From CAWCDJ01 sp963836015 (GTDB lineage Bacteria; Acidobacteriota; Terriglobia; Bryobacterales; Bryobacteraceae): a stretch of 64,000 bases of DNA. The position numbers and the translations under genes were made by a program. The notes under the pieces were generated by a model. The model was not told where the DNA came from and did not search any database. It was given only the letters and a program-made list of their open reading frames with translations. Shown here one piece after another: positions 61,692 through 64,000 of the stretch. Numbering within the stretch: position 1 is the stretch's first letter; each line of letters begins with the position of its first letter. The stretch spans positions 1,798,001 through 1,862,000 of the forward strand of contig CAWIIF010000015.1 of the NCBI GenBank assembly GCA_963836015.1. Reading direction: 5' to 3'.

Positions 61692-64000
61692 TTACCGCCG
61701 CGTGTTCCACGCCTCCGCTTCCACCACGGCCTTCCCCCGCCCCAGGTCGCTCGGATTGTAAGTCGCGGTAACCTGCCGAGTCTCCCCGGGAAGCAGCGCG
61801 AAGTAGTTATCCTCCCAGAGGACCGGTAGAATTTCGTCGCCGCCCGCACCCTTCTTCACTTCCAGGTGGACTCCGAAAGCCAGGGTGCGTCCCGGGTTCG
61901 TCACGGTCACGGTGGTGGCGCCCGCCTTGGATTCGGAGGAGACTTTCAACTCCACCGCGGGAAGCTGGTCCAACGCCGTGAAATCGGCATACGTCTTGGT
62001 AGGCGTGTGGTACCACGTGGAGTTATCCCAATCCAGCGTCTCCGGCTTCGTGGAGAGCCAGTAGAAGTTGCGGTCCGTCACATGGCCGGACGGATCCCGT
62101 AATTCCAGCGCAACGAAGTAGGTGCCGCTCAGGCCGGCCAACTCGGGGATCGTGAATACCCTGGTGCTGCCGTCCTCGGGGACGTCGATTCGGGCCTCCC
62201 GGTGAAATTTTCGTGTCATGTCGAGGTTGTACACAGTGGCCGACACGTTCATGCCGGGATACGGGCGATAGTAGGAGCTAACTACCACGATGGAGCGGTC
62301 GTCATAGGAATACTGCACGTGCAGCGGCTGGTTGCCTTCCTTTGCGCCGAAGTAACTGCCGCCCGGACGGAGATACCAATCGTATAAGTGCCAGATCAGC
62401 CCGGGCCACGCATTATTGAGCATCCATTGGATCACGCCCGTGGCCGTATACTTATTGCGGGCGAACGCTTCGAACATCGCGCGATGGCCTTCGTAGGCCA
62501 TCATCTGGGCTTTGCGCGCGTACTCCTCGGCGGAGTGCGACGGCCCGTAGCGAGCGTTGAGAGCCTCCGTGAAGACGTGGAGGTCTTTGAAGGCGCCGCC
62601 TCCCGCATGATAATCCCACATGGAGTTGATGGGCCAAAGCCGGTCCTCTGGGAACATGCGGCGCAGCGTCTCGATGGGGGGAGGAGCGGGACCCGGGCTG
62701 GTCTCGGTGTTGAATCCGTGGGCGCCTCCGCGCGTCTGGTCGAGCAGCCAGTAAGAAGGCGCGATGTACTCGTACGGCCCGGTCATCTTCACTCCCGTCG
62801 GTCCGGCAGGCGTCGGCTTCGCGGTGGCCGATGAATGGTACGGGTTCGGCCACTCGGTCTCCTTGAGAACCTTGAGGTACATCTGCTCCACGTCGGGAGG
62901 GGGAGGGTTATCGCTCCCGTACATCCAGTCGATGACGGAAGGGTGGCGCGCCAGGCGCAGCAGCTGGTCGCGCAGAGATTCGGCCGCCACCACGTGATCT
63001 TCAGCGTCCCAGTCACGCCAGCGCTCCCAGTGGTCGCAGCAGCACCACCCGGCCAGCACCATGATGCCGAGACGGTCGCACAGCTCGAGGAAATGGTCGT
63101 CTTCGAGCTTCCCCTCGAAGCGCAGCGCGTTGAGGTTCATGTCGCGGACGTACTTGAGTTCGGCCTCCTGGCGCGCGGGACTGGAGTGCAGCAGCATGTC
63201 GAAGGTGTATCCTCCGCCGCGAATCAGGATGTTCCTGCCGTTGACCTGGAACACACGGTGGCCTTTCGCGTCGATCTCGGAGGCGATCTCGCGAACGCCG
63301 AAATCGAGATGGCGCGTGTCGGAGACGCTGCCGGCCGCCTCCACTGTGAGATCGAGCGGGTAGAGGTCCTGCGTCAGGCCGGTCTGGGCCGGCCACCACA
63401 GGCGCGGATTGGCCAGCGTCACGTGGGCGTGCACCACGCGCGCCTCATTCGGATCGAGATGCGCGGCCGCGGAGAATGTAGCTCCTTCGATCTTGCCCCG
63501 GAGCACCGCTTCCACGGGTTGCGCGCTCGAGTTCCTCAACTCTGCGCGCACCGTCAGCTCGGCTGCGCCGGATACCAGCTTGGTGGCCACGCTGGGGTTG
63601 CGCAGAGCGACCGGCCCCGTGGCGGCCACCCAGACGTCGCGCCACAGCCCCATGTTCTTGTCGGGAGGCAGCGGGTTCCAGTCCACGAAGGTGATGGCCA
63701 GATCGCCGGCCGAGGGCGGGAATACCTCGATCGCCAGGGTGTTGGTGCCGCCCGGCCTCGCCGCGCTTGTGATGTCGAATTCGAACAGCCGGAAGGCGCC
63801 CACCATCTTGGTCGCGTCGGCGATCTGGCGCCCGTTCAGCCACACATTGGCGCGATAGTTGATGCCGTCGAAACCGAGCCGGATGGTCTTGCCCTGCCAG
63901 CCCGCGTCGATCGCGAATTCGGTGCGGAACCACCAGGAGTGGCGGAACGGGCTCTCCGGCGGCATTGGCAGGTTCGAGAAATTCATGGAGATGGGGTACT
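61692..64000 (-). CDS. Glycoside hydrolase family 2, exo-beta-D-glucosaminidase-like (cut by window edge)
   Basis: About 769 residues seen; the frame is still open at the window end (YPISMNFSNLP), so the N-terminus is missing. Sugar-binding domain (SPFRHSWWFRTEF, about 10-165), immunoglobulin-like domain (about 170-270), then the TIM barrel. GSDNPPPPDVEQMY holds the aspartate acid/base (GSD) of exo-beta-D-glucosaminidase CsxA; GGAHGFNTETSPGP holds the nucleophile glutamate. These pairs mark the CsxA-like subgroup, which removes glucosamine from the non-reducing end of chitosan. The C-terminal domains (from about 530) are complete and end KAVVEAEAWNTRR. The window may cut a signal peptide. Confidence 0.88.
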   Translation of the reverse strand, partial: YPISMNFSNLPMPPESPFRHSWWFRTEFAIDAGWQGKTIRLGFDGINYRANVWLNGRQIADATKMVGAFRLFEFDITSAARPGGTNTLAIEVFPPSAGDLAITFVDWNPLPPDKNMGLWRDVWVAATGPVALRNPSVATKLVSGAAELTVRAELRNSSAQPVEAVLRGKIEGATFSAAAHLDPNEARVVHAHVTLANPRLWWPAQTGLTQDLYPLDLTVEAAGSVSDTRHLDFGVREIASEIDAKGHRVFQVNGRNILIRGGGYTFDMLLHSSPARQEAELKYVRDMNLNALRFEGKLEDDHFLELCDRLGIMVLAGWCCCDHWERWRDWDAEDHVVAAESLRDQLLRLARHPSVIDWMYGSDNPPPPDVEQMYLKVLKETEWPNPYHSSATAKPTPAGPTGVKMTGPYEYIAPSYWLLDQTRGGAHGFNTETSPGPAPPPIETLRRMFPEDRLWPINSMWDYHAGGGAFKDLHVFTEALNARYGPSHSAEEYARKAQMMAYEGHRAMFEAFARNKYTATGVIQWMLNNAWPGLIWHLYDWYLRPGGSYFGAKEGNQPLHVQYSYDDRSIVVVSSYYRPYPGMNVSATVYNLDMTRKFHREARIDVPEDGSTRVFTIPELAGLSGTYFVALELRDPSGHVTDRNFYWLSTKPETLDWDNSTWYHTPTKTYADFTALDQLPAVELKVSSESKAGATTVTVTNPGRTLAFGVHLEVKKGAGGDEILPVLWEDNYFALLPGETRQVTATYNPSDLGRGKAVVEAEAWNTRR

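Overview
The window is high-GC bacterial DNA that reads like an Acidobacteriota genome of the Solibacter/Bryobacter type. The pointers are Oar-like TonB-dependent receptors with an N-terminal carboxypeptidase-regulatory domain, a DUF1549/DUF1553 plus DUF1501 gene pair, an SBBP-repeat protein ending in what looks like the Solibacter C-terminal domain (TIGR03437), duplicated orphan MacB-like permease debris, a mycobacterial-type fused 2-oxoglutarate dehydrogenase, and Tat-exported Gfo/Idh/MocA oxidoreductases. This placement is inference from gene content; no rRNA or tRNA gene was seen.

Layout. 0-5.3 kb: tail of a BaiN-type flavoprotein, a lytic transglycosylase with an apparent frameshift, a small protein, and an acyl-CoA dehydratase activase-related protein that has lost its centre and is now two frames joined by ATGA. 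5.4-12.5 kb: a stretch of decay, holding a cyclic-nucleotide-binding protein, a shattered MacB-like permease, an intact GNAT acetyltransferase, a small secreted protein, a TonB receptor broken by many frameshifts and a broken BNR-repeat protein. 12.5-17.5 kb: leftward DUF1549/DUF1553 - DUF1501 - YVTN beta-propeller cluster. 17.6-27 kb: mostly rightward genes (deoC, RND adaptor, MFS transporter, Ser/Thr kinase with two indels, M20 peptidase, EamA transporter, HtrA protease, peptidoglycan-binding protein). 27-31 kb: transposase-like debris, BON-domain protein, thiC with a tiny lysine-rich ORF before it, and an HpnI-like glycosyltransferase divergent from an HpnP-like B12/radical SAM protein. 32.9-37.5 kb: a 1525-residue single-chain acyl-CoA carboxylase. 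37.8-38.5 kb: a Crp/Fnr regulator. 38.5-45.8 kb: a nine-gene leftward operon with overlapping or nearly touching genes, eda - trm112-like - heptosyltransferase - msbA-like - yicC - gmk - rpoZ - coaBC - udg. 45.9-64 kb: TPR protein, solitary nuoM, a small secreted protein, a shrunken Oar-like protein, the fused E2/E1 2-oxoglutarate dehydrogenase, an AraC-Ogt fusion, two large secreted proteins, a Gfo/Idh/MocA oxidoreductase and a family 2 exo-beta-glucosaminidase that runs off the end.

How the genes fit together. The operon couples envelope building (glycosyl transfer and lipid A-type export), nucleotide and CoA supply, transcription (omega subunit) and DNA repair. Secreted hydrolase, receptor and oxidoreductase genes suggest a soil polysaccharide degrader. 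The most unusual items are the one-chain carboxylase, the activase split by deletion, the operator-like hairpin covering the deoC start codon, a palindromic repeat found after three stop codons, and the indel-rich first 22 kb beside a clean remainder, which could be real gene decay or local assembly error.
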